Origin: Hymenolepis diminuta
Taxonomy: Eukaryota > Platyhelminthes > Cestoda > Cyclophyllidea > Hymenolepididae
Direction: 5' to 3'
Assembly: GCA_900708905.1 (NCBI GenBank)
Contig: CAADRB010000043.1
Coordinates: 698,514-762,513, forward strand
Length of the DNA: 64,000 nucleotides
Positions 38,201 to 53,200 of this stretch are shown here, piece by piece. Numbering within the stretch: the first letter of the stretch is position 1; each line of letters starts with the position of its first letter. The notes under the pieces were generated by a model. It worked only from the letters and a program-made list of their open reading frames with translations, was not told where the DNA came from and did no database searches. Both the position numbers and the translations under genes were made by a program.

Positions 38201-41200
38201 ATACAAGTATCTTCTATTATTAATACTCGGTTCTTTTAGGCTTTCCATTCTTTTAGTGTTTAGTTCGATTCTAGACCATCCTTTACTCGAAATTGAGTAT
38301 CTTATGTCGCCTCATGTTTCTTTAAAACGAAAAACCTACTTTACCGTGCAGTGTTATTGAAAGCACTGTCTTTATCAAACCTTATTATAGACAATGTATG
38401 TCAGATTCTCGATGTCTAGAAATATTTTGTGTCAATTGTCTTACAATACGGAAACGACGCCATTTAATATATTTAAAGTGCATGTTTCGGTTCCACGGAT
38501 TTCAAACAGAGGTGATGTTACTTCGAATTGCAATTCGGGGTGGTCCTACACCATTTACCGAATGAGAGGCCATTCCAATTGTAATCCATTCTTGGCACTC
38601 TCGTAAACGTTCTTCAAATACTAGCTGTACCACTTAAAAAAACCCCAATATCAATCCTTCTAAAACCACCACTTTTTCCTTCAAATTGGTTAGAGCATAT
38701 TTTTTTTGCGGCATATTAACAAATGTCTGTTGCAGATAGTTACTTAGATAAAAATACTAACATGTATCCATGGCATATTACTCGGGTTTTTAAAAAATTA
38801 TCATTTAAAACTTTACTAAAATTTGCGGCTTATCAACACTGTTAGTTGAATAAAGTAACTCCATGAGGCGTTAAGTTATCTGACTGTCACAAATTATGAA
38901 AAAATTGGGACACATTGATTCACACATAGCGCTAAGATAAGTGTTCGCCATTTGATATTGTCTATCACAGCAACGGCCGTTAAAAGGCTCTACAGTTTCC
39001 TTTTAAACAGAATGAACGTTGGAAATTATTTTGCACTTTACTGCTACTATCCGGTGTTACTAGTAGGTGTAATTGTAGCTCCTTGTAGCTTGTAGTTTGG
39101 AGATGTCTCCATCTCATTATTAAGAAAGTAGAACTGATAATATATAATTATTTAATATGGAATTAATTGTCCACTTACCATAACGATAACGAGACTTAAT
39201 ATCTGGGCAAGCACATTGAAGAACAGTGATTGAATAATTCAGTGCTTCTTGAGTGAATTTCGTTCACAAATTCTAATTAATTCAGTCAATTTCATCAGAA
39301 AATAGCATCTTACTATATTTTTTCTAAAAATATTCAAAATTATACAGTATTTTTCTGCTATTAGAAGATACATTTGGCTAAATACTCGCTCTTAATTACA
39401 GTACTTCCTGTGGTCGACAGCCACAGGCAGGCAGTAAAAATTATGTCACCTTTTGACCCCAGTACTTACCGCCCCTCCTCCTTCTAAAAATCCAATTTCC
39501 CCGCTTTTCCTTCTCTCTATCCTATAATGTGTTCCCCTTCCAATACTGCCGTAAGCGCCAAAATCGTCAGTAGGGAACTTTGGCTGGTTCGAAAATTTTC
39601 TTCATTGAGCTCCTTGAATATTAAGCTTAATATATAAAGTTGAAAAATTTGAATAAATCAAAATGTTTTATTGTAAGATACACTTTGGTAAGTTCATTCG
39701 ATAGCAGACTTGTTGGACACATTAATGTGCACCAAATTCAAGTTAAATTTGAAGATTTTGATTCAGAAAAATAAAATTGATGTTGTGTTCCAGTTGTAAT
39801 TTATAATCATCTAACCTCGAGATCTAATTGGTTTGAAATATTTGAGGGCTTTCGTGGGAAAAATTGTGCTAGACACTGATTTTTTATTCATATATATTTT
39901 CCAAATCACCCATTTCAGGAACTGGTCTTATCTATTTAACGGTCAAAATATCTTAAGAAGATTGGGTAGTCAAGCTCACTCTGTTTGCAGCAACGCGGAC
40001 AGAATGCTGATACAAGTCAAATTTTACAGCTTGTGCAAATGAAATAAACTTAGCCGTTTATGCTGTCAATACAAAGCGAACTACTGCTTTAATTATCCTC
40101 CTTAGCGTTTCCTTTAACGTAAATGGTGCTTTTTCAGACAAAAAACAAAATTAAAATTTGACGAATCAAAGTGAACTAAATTGGGTGAATGTGAAGACTT
40201 TCAATCAGAGTAATGAGAGTGAGAACATTTAATAACTTTTCTTTCCTTAAAACTTTTTATCATTTTCCCCTACACTAAATATTTTTTTAAAAAGTGCAAA
40301 CCTTCCATTATCTTTTATGTTTTAATTTTATTTTAAAAAATTTCTACCGAATCGGACCGTACATAATTGCAGAGGTTTTATTTATCTAAGTGAATAGGAA
40401 AGAAATTTTGATATCTGTAGCACAAATAATGCTGATAAATATTTGGGTAATATAAGGAATGGCGTTAATCAGTTATCTGTTTTTTGTTTGTTTAGTCCAT
40501 TGATCAGCAGATAATAATCAGTTAATCTTTTTTTATCAAGGATAAGACCTAAGCATGAATGTATCAAGCTATTCTTATTGCTTTTTATTAGGGTCGGTAA
40601 GACACCGTTTTTGACAAGTGAAGATTAAAATCGGAGTCCATTTTCCGAAAACATCGTTTTGATTTGAGGTATTTGGGGGACCAAAGCTCAGTTTTGAAAG
40701 CTATTGGGCAAACATTGCTCAGAGCAGAGAAGGGATTGCATTAATATCGGGAACTGCGTAACAAAGACCTAGAATACTTCTTGACTAGATTACGCCTTAG
40801 TTTATTAAGGCGGTTTGGGGTAGTTAAAAACATTAAAGAGAGGCCAGACCAAGAGCTTAATAAATCCAGGATCCATATGTCTGAACATCACATCATTCAT
40901 TTTTTCAAAAAAGTATTTCGCAAACCACCTCTTGTTCGTTTGATAACAACAGAAAGCTTGTTATCTAACAAAATACGCTTAACAGACTGGTTAAGGATAC
41001 ATATCTTACGTTTTTAAGCTACAGGACATTTTTAACTATAGCTACTTAAAATAATTGTATTTATTGAATATTTTCCCGTTTCACTTTCTTATTTTTTACT
41101 CAGCGGAGTATCTATTTGAGCTCTCCCATTTCATTGGATAAGTTTAATATGGTTCTCGTCTGGTAGATAATATTTTAAAATCCATCTTTTCATTACTACA

Positions 41201-44200
41201 GACGACTTACTGGAGGCAGATTGGTGGCAGTTGCACACAACACTATCCGCCTCCTTTCAAAACTTTATTTCTTAAGTTCAAGACGGTGAGCATGGTCACT
41301 CATTGTTTAAGTGATTTATTAAATTGTTTCGAATGTTATTTCGAAAATGATAAAATAGATTGTTATGACAATCTTATTCATCTAATTTAGTTAAATAACA
41401 AAGACGGAGATTTTGTCATTTATGGGAAAGCAGTGAAATCTGTTCCTGCTGCTTCTTTTATTTCATATAGTAGAAGTACAAGATGATCAAGAAATAACTC
41501 CCTTTTTTGAAATAGTGATTATTTTAATTATTATAAAATGTTTTTTATTAAAATGAATTATGAGAAGTATATATTACATAACATTATACATGGAATGGAA
41601 TTTGTACTTCGACGTTTACTTCTCAAGAGCGGTAGGGGAAGTGTTCACAGCACTCTGCTTGGGTGGAGAGAAGGTATTTTGGAACAGCTCTTGCAATAAA
41701 CTCACATTCTACCATGATCATTGATCTCTTGACGTCTGACACGGCAGACGAGCATGTTGACCACTGTGCCACTGGTGGACAAGGCATTCACTTGTAGTTT
41801 CTTTATCCAATTCGGACTCCAGTATAGAACATGTGACCTCGAATTTTACATAACTGTTCTCGACAGTCTTTGTATCGATCTTGAACGATAAGAAAGCTCA
41901 ATCAAGGATTGATATCATCACAAAATTTATTCTCTTAAGTTATTTTCTTTAAACCTTTTTCAAGCTTATTAATATGTGGCATCCTACGAGATTTGGTTAC
42001 AAAATTGTAATGACCATTTGAATGACGAGGAACTTCATTAATGCTTCTCATGAGTGGCTGATGAATTCTTCAATAAAATTTAATTCCTTTAAGGAATGGT
42101 GGAGCAATAAATGGTTGTTTTACATTTTTGATATCATTGACTGACTTGTTCTAACAGTTTCACACTACATAGAAGACGGGGTCACGAAATCTTCTTCTGA
42201 GACATCAGTTTAATCAAGTCTTAAAGGCAGAACCATTTAATATCGGTTGTTGCAATTACGCAGAATTGCAAAAGGGGGAAGAAACCTTATAAAAGGTTTT
42301 GACAGCTGTTTTTGTATTACTTTCCAGGAAACAGTCGGTATGATACTTCATTTGATTGAAAATAATAACAATAATAATAGGGAAATTTACTGAGGAGCCT
42401 AATAAAAAATCATCAAAATTTATTTCTGAGTCAGTTCGTTTATATGAACGGCTTTAAAAAGTGATAATTTTACTTTAACAACATTCATTATCTCAACTAC
42501 ATTCAGTAAAAACCTTAAATTAATGGTTTTGAGCTGGAGATCTCGACAAGCTATTGTAAAATATTCGAAACCACGCAAGGAGACCCAAAAACACCTTTTG
42601 ATTATATCATACTAATTAATGTTTGTATAACAGTTGTTTGAATAGGTACAAACGGGGTTCATTTAACTATGGAAGGAAGTCGATTATGCACAGGTCGCCT
42701 TGTTTCAAGTGCACTAATCAAGTTACAAAATACTGAATGCCTGAATATTACAGTAGTAATTTCAAACATTTCAAATAGGTAATACTGGGAAAAACAAAAT
42801 AATCATATACGAACGAAATCCACTTTTTGAGCAGTCATGTCTGAAAGATGTTTAATCTCAGCGATAGGGGAAGTATTTAAAAGTTACCTATTTAATCAAT
42901 ACATTTGTTGTGCCGTTTCAGTGCAGTCTAGATGAATTACACAACATTTTACTAAAAAGAGTCCTATTTTTATCATGATCTCCACAGTAATCTAGTAGAC
43001 TTTATTGAGTTGCGGTTTGCTCTGCATTATTTGTTACTAAATCTTAAATGTATGTAAATCATCAAGTCAGAGGTCCACTGAGTGGATAGGACAGACTATA
43101 CGGGTTAATGCGACGCGAAATTCACATCAGAGGGACTCTAGAACTCTAGCCCTCTTGCCAAGAGGAGTAGTGGAAATAGTCTAAATGATAGCATATGTTG
43201 AACATTAGTTATCCAACTCCCGACTCTTTTTGATCCAATAGTAAAACAGTTCGTCTTATTAATAAGAACTAAGAGATTTAGGTAAAATGTGAAATCCCAA
43301 TATTTTCTTATAAAACAAATAATCAAACTAATTTTAGGAGTTATTTGTTTACCCAGTTGTATTGATACGCATCCGCCTAAATTACTTATCGACTTATACA
43401 AATATTCAAATCTTCCAATTTTTGCCATAGCATCTTTTGCGTCTCTAAGACTTACTCATCTAACTATATTTTTTATTTACCATCAGCGGTACAAACGTTT
43501 CCTTGTTCTCTTCTAATGCATGCACTTTTCTGCCTCATTTACGTCCTTCTTGTGGTGATATTCATTGGGATTTAAAAAATAACATATTGGCATGTTTCTA
43601 TAATCTGCACTAGTAACTCCCAACTTTAGCCCTTTTCAAGTATGATTTGATGTTTAATAATGGACAAAAGACAAAATCTTACGCCGGGAGAAGTTCATTT
43701 TTAGATCTGAGAAAAGGGTTGAACATTGCTCTTCTCCACTATAACCATAATGAGATGCTAGATCATTTTAACTTCCCAAGCTTACGGGAGAAATGTTTAC
43801 AGCATTTGACAGGGATATTGTCCTGGAGCCGCTCTTACGAAAAGCTCACATTCTGTCACGTCTTTTGTTAATCAGAATTAACCACACCAGTGGTTATGTA
43901 CCAATGGGCATTGATCTCTTGACTTCCGACTTAACAAAGTGAGCATTAACTACTACATCACTTCGAGAAAAAAATATCAAAGCTGATGATTTGCGTTAGG
44001 TGCCAGGCATTTTAGAAAATGTGTTTTCCAACAACCTTCTCGGATAGATAAAAACGATGCTCTATATTAGCTACAATATCGAATGCTCCTATTATTTGTG
44101 AAATCGGGTGACGTAGGAGCAGCATGGAAATTTGCAAAGCCATGGATTCTTCCGTAATCGGCGTATGTCTGTAAATGGAATGACAAACCGCACTAATCAT

Positions 44201-47200
44201 TATTAGTCAGCAGAGGTGAAATAGATGGCCGTTTTTTATTAGAGAGACTCCAGGAAGCTACTCATTTAAATAAGATAAATGGTGATAGAAATTTCCTTCA
44301 AAAGGCAGGGCATTTCTATTCTTATTCTTGAGCAAGTACAAGTGAGTTTGAAAAAATGGATTGAAGATTTTAATATGCACTTTATAGAAGCTCCAAAATG
44401 TTCATCGGTTTATAAATTGCATAGAACGGTCTAATGGTTGAATTGTGAATAAACAGCCCGTTGACTGAAAATGATTTAATGAATTTTTAAGGAGCTTTCA
44501 AGAATGGTATTAACTAAAAAATTTGCAATTCATTTATCTACTAGTTTAGAACCGAGTAGCAAATTTTTAACTCATCACAAACTTACAAATATCAATTTTG
44601 CAGTTACCTTATTGCCATTAAAGTCAAACAACCTTTTTACTAAAAGTTATATTTCATATCCAGTATTTAATATTGGAATAATAAATACTTTCGCAACTTT
44701 ATTTACTTAAGTAATGATAAAATTATATTTTTGCAAGTTTTCTTATTTAGATACCAATCTGAGTTTTTTACCTTCATATTCTGTAAACAAATTAACTAGA
44801 CTGTCGTCTATTTAATCATTTCTTAATAGTTTTTGTTCTCATATAGGGGTCATTTAGTTAATTGAACCTTGGTGGATTAAGCTTAATCACATGATATAGG
44901 CTAAAACCAAAGTTGATATTTGGAAAAAATATGGAATTAAATTGCTTGTGTACTTTAGATGTCTATGCGAATCTAGGAAACTTATATTTAAAAGGTTTTT
45001 TTTATTTACTAGCTATTCAGTTGGACTTCTTAGATTGGGCTAATTATACAACAATTTCTAGATAAGGAAAATTTTATGAAGGAATCACTTTCTCAAAATC
45101 ATTTTATTCTTCCCAAGAAACTTGGTTTCTATCTCCCACTTGATCACAAGAAAACTATTCATCTACAAATATCTCCACTTTTTAGATAAACTGAGACCTG
45201 CTTAACAGTTCTGTTGAAGTAATGGAATTTGGGTAATCTCATTTGTAACATGTTGGGGACTGCATACAAAAGACCCGGGGAGAAAACTATATCTCTGATA
45301 TATCATGTCAAGAATTCAATATGTTCCAAAGTCTAGACACCATATCCCTGACTTTGAGAGTTGAGGAAAGTCTGAAGTCAACGTCATCAGATTGTCCGCA
45401 AAGTAGATATGTCTAATTCACTGAAAACAAAAAGGTTGATTAATTAAAAACTTGATAAATAGATTGATCAGTCTATTTTCAAGTCCTCCGCCACTTTGCG
45501 CCTCTTTGTGGTTTCCTGATTTGGGCTATTAGTTATTATTTTGCTGGATGCGGTTCGGAAACTCCCCTTTTGTTCTCTTAGAGTTGATTTTTGTTAAGCC
45601 ACCTTACTGGTAGCAATTAAATTATTACATTATTCTCCTCTAACTCAACAGAGTCTGACTTTTTTCTAACAATCACCATTCGCCGTCTTTGAGGTGACTG
45701 TGACAAACCCTCATCGTTAAGCTCGATTCCTTTTGACTCATTTCTATCTAACATCAGAAAGCCCCAAACCTGATTCTTCCATTTTCGTAAGATGTTTTTT
45801 TCGTACACAGTCTTCACATATTTGAGTTCGCATACTGATTCTAGAGAAAGATTTAAACTTAGTCCGTTGAAAATCAAGAAAAACTCTTTCAATTGGCGAT
45901 TAATTTCCTCAAACTACTAAACGGTTCTGTCTTTTGAGAGCAGTAAAAAATTCTTATAAGCGACTGAATATGGCTGGAAAAGCAGTAAAACCACGGTGAA
46001 TGTGAAAGCGTAGTAGGAGTAAATGGGTTATCACTAGAGAATTAATACAGAATATTATTATCGATAGGTGACGGTTCTCTCTGTAGTCAATTGCCCAGTT
46101 CGCTACGACTCATTTCGCCGTGGAGTGGTTGCAGTACCCAACGATCGGACCGGAATAATCACATCGCCATCCTGTGAGGAGGCCATCCGATTAGCTCAGT
46201 ACGCTAAGTACTCTGGTTGGTCACCAATTACTGGGGCGCCTGACACTTCAGACACAATGGGCCAACATTTCTCCCAACCTCTGCCTCTGACGTTCGGTCG
46301 CGTGCCTCCTGAGGTAAGTTTATTCTTTTATCAGGATAATATAGTTAATACATTTACTTCCTTAGTTTTATATTCCCTGAGGATCGTATAAACGAGCTAT
46401 ATACAATAAAAGAAATCAGAAAGAAAATTTATATATGGAAATTGAGTAGTTTAATTACAGCATAAATCCAACATCAACTATTTGAGAATGACTAAGAAAA
46501 GAGATACATTAATAAGAATTTGAGGTTAGGTAAATATGCGATGGTCTATTTTGAATGTACAAAATTAAGACCAAAATAGGTTCGCTCTGTCATAACATCA
46601 CTGCTAGGAATTTTAGCTTTCTAATTGATGTATTTTAGTGAAAAGATATCTAATAAAGGAGTTTGTTCTTCTCTCCTGATTAAGGAATGGTATTGACTTT
46701 AGACGGTCCTACTCTTCTGCCTTAAGATAATTTAAGGTTTAGCTTCGCTAAAGCTAAGTGTGAAGCTCTTCAAGTCAATCACAGCTCTAAATGCAGGTAT
46801 TTATTTTCTTTATCACCCCTAAGGTATTTAGTTGGGTAGTTATAAGTTTGTTGACTGTATCAGTCTGGAATTCTAAGTGGCAAATCATCATCGCAGTTCC
46901 GGGGTAGTGCCATTTGGCTGCCATTGTGTATTGCTCTTAGTTTTCAGGAATTCAGTACATATTCTCAGTTTTAAATTTAAAGAACTCTTGTCCTTCATTA
47001 AACTCATGAGTATGTAATACTGACGCACCTGATTTATAGGTTTGCTATCTCTCTCTTTGTATTGCGTCCACACAGAGTCATCCCTATTTTTCAGTTAGGG
47101 ATTTTTGGTTGGTTTCTCATAATCACGCAATAACTCACACAAGATGAAACCAGTCAGGGTCTCAAAATTGTCCAATACACCTGTGTGCGAGCCAACTCTT

Positions 47201-50200
47201 GGCCCCTTCAATCAGAAAAAATTGTGGTTACTTGTTAGCCTTAGGAAAATCATTAGTTCTCTTAAAGGATTTCAAGTCTAGCTTGGTCAGGCTCATAAAA
47301 TGGCTTTAATATCGGAATTCGATCCACCTTAAGTACTTTATATAGAAGTGACTGATGATTCTCCTTTTTCTTATACACTTTCTTTAAACCCAAGATATTT
47401 TGTCTCTTGGGGATACTTTAGGCTGTCGTGTCTCAGTGAGAGATGTGGAGCGGTCTTTATATAATCAATAACCGCCTTGATTCTAAAACGGAGTCATAAA
47501 AAGGAGGACGAGAATTATGATAAATGAAGAGGATGATGGGCGTGATGAATCTCGGCAACTTTGCTACTTTACTTCAAAGAACGATGTTTATAAAGAATTG
47601 GGTGATTCAGATGGAAGTCATTGAGCAACTATGAATACACAAATTAATTAGCTGCAGAGATACCTTCAATTCGACCAGTGATAATAGCTAGTAGCTTAAG
47701 CACTTGACCACTTTCTGCACCATATGAGTGAGCTGTCGATTATACCCGCATATTACCTAGGCATTCTATCAAAATCGTGAAGGGATCGTTGTTACCCTAT
47801 CGCGGATTTTCATTTGACTGTAGCATACAAATATACCTTAATTAAATTTAAAAAATTAAAAATTATATTTGTTGAGGTCCACTTAGTAGAAAGTAACTGA
47901 ATCTAGCTAAAATTAAACAGTTGATTATCCCTAGCCTCTCCTTTTATTTTCTATTTCGTGTTTTCCGACTAACTGCCGGAACTTCCGGTTAAACAACTCA
48001 TAAATTATATTATTTTGAATTTAGCTGACTGTCAGGCTTATAAATAAACGACTAATCATCAAAGTTTATAACACTCCCAGTCAAGGAAATTCACTTCGTG
48101 ATTCAAGCCGCTTGTTTTTATATAACTCCTCCCTTTTAAACATATAATGTATAATTGTCCTTGTGTGCCATAATGCTCCATAATCAATCCTGCGTGATTG
48201 AAAAGGTCCTCGCGTTTATACATGTATAAGCTTCCACTCTAACCAATAGTTGAGGTAATATTTTTATATTGCTGTCCTAAATGTGTAACTCTCTACGGGA
48301 ATTTGAAAGGTCAGCTCTCAGGATGCCAATAAACCGAGGAAGTGGCTTTAATTAATCGATTTAATCAAGCTGGTTAAGATGATTTCTTGATAATGTATGT
48401 GGCCACTATATTAACGGGTATAAATATGCTAGCACATAGTCCAAGAAGAAAAAATAAAATTTGAAAAATTTTATATTAATTTCCCCTATACTGATGGGGA
48501 GCAGAATCACAGTTTTCAATCGGAAATGCTTTTATTAATGAGATGTGAATTTTATTCTCTTGTCTAGAATCTCATTTTCATATTTTTCTCGATTATAGCG
48601 GGGAGAAATTAATAATTAAAATCAGCCTATCGTAGATTAGATAAAATTTTCAGATTCGAAGATAAATTCTATTTCTTATTTAATTGCTAGCGTTGGTGCA
48701 AATTTACTAAACATTAATTGCACCAGTGTAATTAACTAGGACATTAGCTACTTTAAAGGTTTGTTTGTTTGTTTCTTGACTCGATTTCTCTTAATGATAG
48801 CTTAACAAAAATTGGTATTTTAGTCTTTTTGCCAAAGGCACTTATTAGATAGGAAGACGTAGAGTCAGCAAAATTAAATATGTTCAACGAATAGAAGATT
48901 AAAGATGGAATTTTTTGTCCTGAATTGCAGGAACCTATCCTGTACACGAAAAACAGTCGACTTTTTTTTTCACAAGATCTTTGTGTTGAAGTTTGATTTA
49001 GAGATTGTACAGAATATTGCTTTATTTCACTTTCATAATTCTGCTTCTTTTGCTATCAAAAGGCAACTAGCATCTGAATTTGTTAAAGTTTAAAATATTT
49101 GGTGGTGAAGTCATCCACATCTCCACAGCTGTAATGTAGTTGATCTGAACTAGCCAAAATTGTCCGATTAAACTTCATTGTTATTATTATTTACAATTAT
49201 TATAACCATCTAGCACATTTTCAGTAAGTTAACTAATCTCAGCACCGAACAATTAGAGACTACTGACATTTCTTTAATTTAATATCCTTCTCTGGCAAAG
49301 ATCGTTAGTCCAATGAGAGAAATGTATTATTGCATAATATGAGCAAATTGTTTGATAAAATTAACCTATTATATGACGGTTTAAAATGACTTCCAATATG
49401 GAAGAAACTTAAAAATTAAAGTCAGACTTTCAGAGACTGCGGATAAATTTTATCCCACTTTAATTGTTGATGTTTGGAGGTAAATCTGATAAAATTAAAC
49501 TGGCTTTGATCTAGGCTAAAAATTTGTCACGCGCTGACGCAATCATAGTGAGCCATGTCTTACAATATAATTCACTTGCCCATGTAATTAAGTTTGGGTC
49601 GTTTGTTGTTCTATCCGTGATGTCCAGTACTAACTAACATCTGTTACTCCAATGTTCTGCGAATATTTCACTGTTCCATTCAGATGTGTTAATTTACAAC
49701 TCTTCGTTGTCATCTTAGGTTTTTACATGTATTTCGTAATTTTATATTTTAAAATTTAAACAAGTTCGTTCTTCAAAAATCTTCCCTCTGTTTCTATTAC
49801 TATAGGTACTACTACTGTTACTGTTACTAATTATTAACACAAGTATATATAACTATAGTGGTATTCAGACCACAGTGAAAGAAAGTTAGAACCGGCATAC
49901 TAACCAGACCAGAGTAGATTTATTGAGGCAAATTGGAATCCTTTCATATATAAGAATTGGGTTTGGTCGGATTGTAATTAGATGATGAAAATTGAAAAAC
50001 ATTGAACATCATATTCAATTATGGGAGAATATGGTTGACCAGACGACGGATCAATCAATGAATGACGATTGATTTCGTCATGCCGTGACCTGTCACGGTT
50101 ATGCTATGGAAGTAGCCTAGCAATGACTTGGCATCAATACTGCTCTTCCGATGCACTACAAAGTATTATTTCGCCTCCCATTCATCTTTTAATCATCCTG

Positions 50201-53200
50201 GCATAAAATGCCTAGGAAGTGGGTGATTTTATAGAAATACCCGGTGTCAGTCATCTGTCGGTCTAGTGCCCCTAGCTGCCAGGAATAAAATTTTTGAAAA
50301 AATCTGTGTTCCTGTGAAAGAGGGTTAAATAATAGATTGGAAAATTCGGAAACTTGTAGACAAATAAAATATCATGCAAGCATTTCTTTGTACCAAACAT
50401 GATGGAGAAAATGGGTTGAAATAAAAATACTGTCCTCGATAAACGAACAGTGTTTTTAGTATGTATATAGCATGCAGGAGTGTAACGCCAAAATAATATC
50501 GCTCTAGAATTTAGTTCGCCGCTCGTAGAATTTTGTATGATTCCGTGAGATGAAGCCATACTGTTGTGATTCTTATCTGTACAAAAATCTAGTTACTAAC
50601 CCGTTTATCTATTTCATTTACCTGTTGATCTAGTGTCACCATCCACCAAGATTAAAATTGTTCTTCTAGGACACAAATAAATGACTCATGAAAAATATGC
50701 TGATTGGTTGACGTAAAAGAGATCTAATAATTGTCCGCACATTCCTTGAAATAAAACTTGGATGTAACTAAATTGACACCTTTTAATTTACTTTTCCTAT
50801 TTTCTTCTGTTTAAAAGAGAGATAAAGCGTATACTTCAGTCAGCGTACCATGTATAAAAATGCTGGCAAGTTTGGAATTTTAGGTCCTTAGCCAAATCAT
50901 TAATTAATTGGTTGAAATCTATCCTGCATCGTGTTCTGCTACGATGATGTAACCTGTTTTCTATCCAGGACGGCTTTACTTGGGTATAGAATTCATTGGT
51001 CTTTTAGTTTTATTGGGTTTCATTTTTGTCCCTATTATTAAAATATGTCTTCTAAGAGAGTGTTGTTGAAACATCGGGGTAATAGCTGAAAGCAGTGCTG
51101 ATACTACGAGAAATGTAATGGAATTAATCAATATGATCAATAAGTCTAGCTTGCTGTATTCCCAAATCGCTGAAACAATACCATTAGAATTCGCATTAAT
51201 AAATATGATCAACAGATTAAGTGAATCAAAACTGTATTTTTCGAATCGGTTATTCCACATATTAAATATTACATTGAGAGTATGCTTTATTATGCTTTAT
51301 GCTTTTTTGCAAACGAGATGAAGAATTAGAAGGTAAGTTATTTTATATCTGTTTATCGGTTTCAGAGAACTTCTGAAGAACTATTGTTTGCACTATCAAA
51401 AGGTTATGAATAATAGAAGTTAATATGGTGCCGTAACACCCCGCTTTCAACTGAATCCTTAAAACTTGATGGTCTCGTCATTATAAAAATACATAACTTC
51501 AGCGCTAAAATTAACTTAAAGAGAGTCTTTAAATAATGGACTTAATACGATATTCATTTCTGGATGTGCATTTGCCGTTGGGGGTGATTTTCAAGAAGAC
51601 TGTACTAATTCGGAATTTCCAAGATCATTGAGGGGAGAGGTTCCCGAGTCTATGTACTATGTCTATACTATACGAAACTCGCTTTCTCTGCTTACCTTGA
51701 TAAAAGATTTTCAACTGTGCGGTTGATTTCTCCGTTTACTTGTTATCAACTTTATGACCTTTGGCTTGGTGCGTTGACCATAGCATCGTTCGCATTACAT
51801 ACAAAATTCTTTCATCTCATTACATTAAAACACCATTCCCTCTAATGACAATGAACATTTCATTTTCTAAGATTCAATTTGTGGAGTTGATTTTTGGAAA
51901 TTTTTGTATAGGATATTTTTATCTCCAAAAATCCGGTGATCTTATGTTATTTTTCCGACCAATAAGCTGTGCTCTCACAATTTCTGACTTAAATCATTGT
52001 TATAAAAAATACTGGGAAAGTAAAATAACTAAACGTCTGAAAAGTTGATCTTTGCGTGAATAGTTTTATTTTTAACGCATGAAATTGATTTTATTACCAC
52101 TCGAGTTCAAATGTGAAGACATCCAAAGCGAAACTTAAAGTTTGCGTAAATCTTACTTCTAAGGTCCCAATAGTACAGCTCATCGTCGCGGAGTACCTGC
52201 TTTGTCTCGGCATGAATAGTGCACATTAAAACGTTTGTCTCTATGCCCAGATATTGCTATTGTTGATAAGACCTGTTCTGTTTATGTCGCATTTGGGCAG
52301 TCAATCTGGACGAAGCTAATGAATAAAACTGACGTAGATTTGGCTGTTTTGAGCCGTAAATGTTGGCTGTATGAAAGAATATCAGCTCAATCAACCGTTC
52401 GTTTATAAATGATCATCAGGAACACAATCTCACTCATGAATGTGGATGTCATATCACTAAATTTGAACGTTAAAATACCAAAATATAAATCATGGTAATC
52501 AAGTATTACACTTAATGCCCTTACCTCATTGTCTGTTTCTACTTGACTCTTTTTTCCCTTCTAGTATCGTACTGGGCTCGTTTATTGTCTCACTTATTCA
52601 TATGTTTTCTCACGAACATAATTTATAACAATTTTTGCCCCACTATGAACTGCAGTTGTAATTACCATAAATATTCATCGTTGGTTTAAAAACTGTCACG
52701 AAAATATAGCATTGCCACCACAATGCCATAGCCGATAAAAAATACAAGAGCTGTTCTCATAAGATGGTGTGATATTTAAAAAGTAAATGCCTTAAAATGA
52801 ATATTCCATTTTACATTGCAAAACATGGTGATTGTTAAAATGTCGGTGCTTTTCAGTACAGCAGTTTAAAAAAATATTTTCTAGCACATATATCCAGAAA
52901 GCTCTAAAGCATCTTGTTTTGTGTAAGTGTTATTTTTATGCAACATAATATGAAATCTGTTTATTTTGTTTAGCACAGTCTTTTTTTCCTAGATAGAGCA
53001 TGTTTCTCTCTCTGGAATACACACAGTCCGAACAATTGCGGATATTTTAAAAGGCAAGGGTAAGCTGGATCTTCTTAATATCCTTTCTTTCTTATTATCA
53101 TAGATATATTATTTTATATGGTATCTTAAGCGTCCATTTAATGGACAGCGATACATATTTATTTTATTTGACTTCCTAATCGTAAAAATATTCCAATACA

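Larger units (their letters stand above)
33464..46067 (+). other. MEIOB intron 3 (12.6 kb)
   Basis: Donor GTAAAC, acceptor CGATAG. Holds the inverted-LTR Gypsy fragment, the minus-strand Gypsy remnant, repeat family 2 copy 1, two SINE-like copies and the possible nested minus-strand exon. The remaining sequence is unassigned. Confidence 0.75.

Noticed and set aside
41212..41284. Segment between AG and GTGAGC reading TTYWRQIGGSCTQHYPPPF as a MEIOB exon
   Set aside because: Exon 3 joins exon 46068 in phase with correct OB spacing, leaving no room for 24 extra residues.
46888..47073. 61-aa minus frame as an upstream exon of the nested minus-strand frame
   Set aside because: No matching donor and phase to the acceptor at 45914.
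47345..47360. CTGATGA as a hammerhead ribozyme core
   Set aside because: No CGAAA element and no flanking stems at the needed distance; other CTGATGA hits failed likewise.
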